Shown here: positions 61,680 to 64,000 of the stretch, piece after piece | How the letters are laid out: each line of letters starts with the position of its first letter | Numbering within the stretch: the first letter of the stretch is position 1 | NCBI GenBank assembly: GCA_037355855.1 | Contig: CM074762.1 | Location: forward strand, 1,736,001 to 1,800,000 | Length of the DNA stretch: 64,000 bases | Source of the DNA: Pseudo-nitzschia pungens | Taxonomy: Eukaryota > Bacillariophyta > Bacillariophyceae > Bacillariales > Bacillariaceae | Direction: 5' to 3' | The notes under the pieces: generated by a model | Database searches by the model: none | Seen by the model: the letters and a program-made list of their open reading frames with translations, nothing else | Told to the model about the DNA's origin: nothing | Program-made: the position numbers and the translations under genes

Positions 61680-62621
61680 TTTCAACTCTTTCGGTGATTT
61701 GGAGGCCCGATGTTGACTGCCTCACGAATGTTGATACTTCACGGTAGATTGTGGAAATCCACTTCGTCTCGTAATTTGGAAGCAGGGCACAAAAAAGTAC
61801 GTAGTAAAATACTTCGCTCGTCGTAATTTTAGTGAGAAATTCACGTCTCACGTCCCAATGCGATGAGAATCCTTGCGCGGGAGTGTGCAACCGTTTCAGT
61901 CTGTTTGAAGAACACACGGATGCCCAAAAATAATTACTACTTCGTACAAAATTCCTATCACCTGTCCCCCGGGTGTTGTACAAAACGACTGACTCCTTAG
62001 AATGCCGCAGGATTAATGAGCAACTGAGATTACGTCGTACATTTTTCTACCAATGACAGCATCGTAAGCTCTCTGTGAGCGACGTACTGACGTCCTGAAC
62101 GGACGCGCATATCGCGCATTGAGCATACTACGAGTAAGGTTTACCACTAAGACTTACTCGCACTCTCCCGCTCTCTGCCATTCGCACGAGGAAAAAAAAA
62201 AAAATTGTCAGAGTTGACTACGTACGAATTTATTCACAACAATCTACTTGTAATCTTACTTCGTAATTAGGGAAGTACAACATGAAACAAAAAGAGGATG
62301 ATAATTGCGCCTGATGATGTGGAGAAAAAGGGGATGGATTTTGATCGGAAACGCGACGTGCGGCTAAGACTACGTAATGTCGTACAAGTACGATTCAGCA
62401 CGCTACAGCTCTACCAGCTACGAAGGCCGTCGGTCGTCCCCCACCTTTGTGTGGCAGAAGAAAGAATTTCGTTCCACATCTGCTGCTCCCCGCAAACTGC
62501 ATCGGTAGAAGCAACTGCCGGCATATCCTGCAAGCTAACCTTACCGTAACAAACAGCATATCGCTTACAAGATTAAGCCTTACTGTGATCGATATCGAAC
62601 ATAACAAAACAGTTGGAAAAC
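61680..62621. other. divergent promoter region
   Basis: About 940 bp between the ceramide synthase and NFU genes. It has a copy of the dispersed element at 61946-61975, GAGTAAGGTTTACC near 62133, AATCTTACTTCG near 62252, AACCTTACCGTAAC near 62538, and an A14 run near 62194-62206. No gene was found. Confidence 0.5.
61946..61975 (-). repeat. second copy of the dispersed palindrome-associated element
   Basis: On the plus strand the bases ACAAAATTCCTATCACCTGT then CCCCCGGG match the reverse complement of 3721-3750 with about four differences in 28 positions. It may be a transposon terminus or a shared regulatory site. Confidence 0.5.
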
Positions 62622-63512
62622 ATGGCCCTACGATTAATTCTTGCTTTGTCCCCCCTATTTACAGAGTCGGTGTTTGGCTTCACATCGGTCCTTCCCAGCC
62701 GTTCCGAGTCGAGCATTGCAAGCGCCTCGTATCGAAATACCCGATTGGCCGATATTGTCTCTCCCTTTGATGGAGGGGAATCCAGCGGTTCCACCGCCAC
62801 CTCCACCAAAGAAAAGCCAGCTCTCGAGGGACCCCTCGACCTCACCTGGGAGAACGTTGAAGCTGTTCTCGATGAAATGCGACACTTTCTGATTCAGGAC
62901 GGAGGAAATGTTGCCATTACCGAAATCGATGGTCCCGTTGTCCGATTGGAATTGCAAGGAGCATGTGGAACCTGTCCCTCGTCGACGCAAACCATGAAAA
63001 TGGGTCTCGGTAAGTGCGCGCTCTGGACGGTTCGATTGATTAATTCGATGGTCGATCGTTTAGAACGAACGAACGAACGAACGAACAAATGAAGGAAAGA
63101 ATGGTGTCTTTCTTGTCTCACGATTTCCCTGTGCCATTGCAATCGTTGAAACGCCGCACGACAATTGCAACCAAACCAATCCAAAACAGAACGAGGATTG
63201 AAGGAAAAGATTCCCGAAATCCAAGAGGTGATCCAGGCCATGCCAGAAGGACCACCCCTGGACGAGGAGCAAATCAACGTCGTCCTGGACGGTGTTCGGC
63301 CGTTTTTGACGGTTGCCGGTGGAAGCATCGAAATCGATCGCATCGAGGGCGAGGGGGGATTGCAGCCTACGATTTGGTTGGACATGCAGGGAGCCAGCGC
63401 GTCACTCAACTCGGTCAAGCTGGAAATTGCCCAGCGCCTGCAGCGACACTTTATGATGGCGGGGCTTCGTGTCGACTGGGTCGGAAACCATTCGAACGGA
63501 TTCAACCGATAA
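62622..63512 (+). CDS. NFU: plastid NFU iron-sulfur scaffold protein with tandem NifU-type domains
   Basis: Exons 62622-63009 and 63190-63512 encode 236 residues. The frame starts with a TTG at 62613, but the ATG is at 62622. The 180-bp intron is in phase 1. The protein assembles and delivers 4Fe-4S clusters. It opens with a signal peptide ([19 protein letters not shown]) followed by FTSVLPSR, a G|F variant of the plastid-import motif, so I infer the plastid. The first NFU domain ([20 protein letters not shown]) carries the cluster cysteines C115 and C118 in GACGTCPSS, and continues over the intron as [15 protein letters not shown] second NFU-like domain ([20 protein letters not shown]) lacks the Cys pair, having [10 protein letters not shown] instead. 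This active-plus-degenerate order matches plastid NFU1-3 of plants. Downstream is spacer only. Confidence 0.9.
63063..63086 (+). repeat. GAAC tetranucleotide run in the NFU intron
   Basis: Six tandem GAAC/GAACA units lie about 55 bases after the donor site inside the intron. It is a simple microsatellite. Confidence 0.85.
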
Positions 63513-64000
63513 GCGGTCGTTCGCTCACTGCCGCGCTCGATTCCGATGGATTGCGCCGAGTAGATGGAAGCTTCGTGCATGTTTCCTTGTCGACACACGA
63601 AAACGCCGAAGCGGCCAGATTTCAATGAACCTTGACAATCAACATCATTCGAACAATTTTGCCAATGGAACAGAACAGGAATGCGAGATACCCTAGTAGT
63701 ATTTTCCATGCCAGAATGTGGGTTGTCGACACGACGACGATGCGTGACCAAATTTACTAGTAAACTACTATCTTGTACACATTCAGAAGTCTTCATACAT
63801 TTTTCAATTTGTACCAACATTTCAGGAGATATATCGTCAACGTGACAAAGCCATCTGCATAACTTATATTCACCAACTCTGTAGATCATGGACCTGGATT
63901 CAACCACACTTTTGTAATCTCCACATTTGCAACAAAAAGATTTTCTTCGGATCAGAGTCTAAGCGATACAACCACAAGCGGTGATTACGTGGACTACTGA
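63513..64000. other. spacer to the window end
   Basis: About 490 bp after NFU. The first part is probably its 3' UTR. Antisense frames through NFU continue here but start with GTG and have no support. Nothing else was recognised. Confidence 0.4.

Noticed and set aside
62894..63907. 337-residue minus-strand open frame
   Set aside because: Runs antisense through NFU and its intron, begins with GTG, and has no domain.
1..64000. CRISPR arrays, insertion sequences, bacterial operons, viral genes
   Set aside because: None seen. Repeats are short, non-spaced or palindromic, and the genes are eukaryotic with spliceosomal introns.

Overview
The window is eukaryotic nuclear DNA, and I infer a diatom, probably a pennate one. 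The reasons are short spliceosomal introns (mostly 90-250 bp, GT-AG), secretory presequences ending in A|F motifs (one a textbook ASAFAP) of the kind that send proteins to a secondary red-lineage plastid, NFU and other plastid-type genes on nuclear DNA, and a gene density of about one gene per 3 kb. There are no operons, Shine-Dalgarno sites or CRISPR arrays. The species cannot be read from the sequence.

Layout. 1-11,000: the 3' end of a type I L-asparaginase, an acidic single-pass protein with a DNRLRE-like ectodomain (minus), a Lys/Asp/His-rich single-pass protein (plus), a basic unknown protein (minus) and a GT64 exostosin-like glycosyltransferase (minus), separated by 1-2 kb AT-rich spacers. 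11,300-19,300: a GC-richer block with a three-exon NPPY-motif methyltransferase-like gene (minus) and a giant plant-type DYRK kinase (plus) whose leader is CA-rich and nearly free of T. 20,000-24,500: two small plastid-targeted membrane proteins flanking eIF3d. 25,600-30,400: a tentative two-exon gene divergent from a USP36/42-type deubiquitinase, then a PEX13-like protein. 31,200-35,800: a truncated, frameshifted glutathione S-transferase relic beside a seven-exon PEP-synthase-like dikinase with the domain order of rifampicin phosphotransferase. 37,000-41,600: PAN2 deadenylase. 41,700-49,500: two divergent paralogues, each a membrane anchor plus degenerate sugar-nucleotide epimerase plus an undescribed C-terminal domain. 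50,500-59,300: a single-pass unknown protein, a small Jupiter/HN1-like protein, and SIN3. 60,300-63,500: a ceramide synthase and a plastid NFU scaffold.

Functional links are loose, as expected for a eukaryotic chromosome. Several genes act in gene expression (eIF3d, PAN2, SIN3, DYRK, the deubiquitinase), several in the secretory or peroxisomal membrane system (GT64, ceramide synthase, PEX13-like, the epimerase-like pair), and three in the plastid.

Spacers carry three recurrent signatures that are rare in coding sequence: near-palindromes of the GTAAGGTTAC type, clusters of CTAGTAC micro-palindromes, and short tandem duplications. Exon boundaries below were placed by eye from reading phase, GT/AG signals and family conservation. 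Many open frames begin with TTG or GTG, so I moved starts to the first supportable ATG. The most promising novelties are the dikinase with its two AAG 3' splice sites, the pseudo-epimerase pair, and the merged methyltransferase-like gene.
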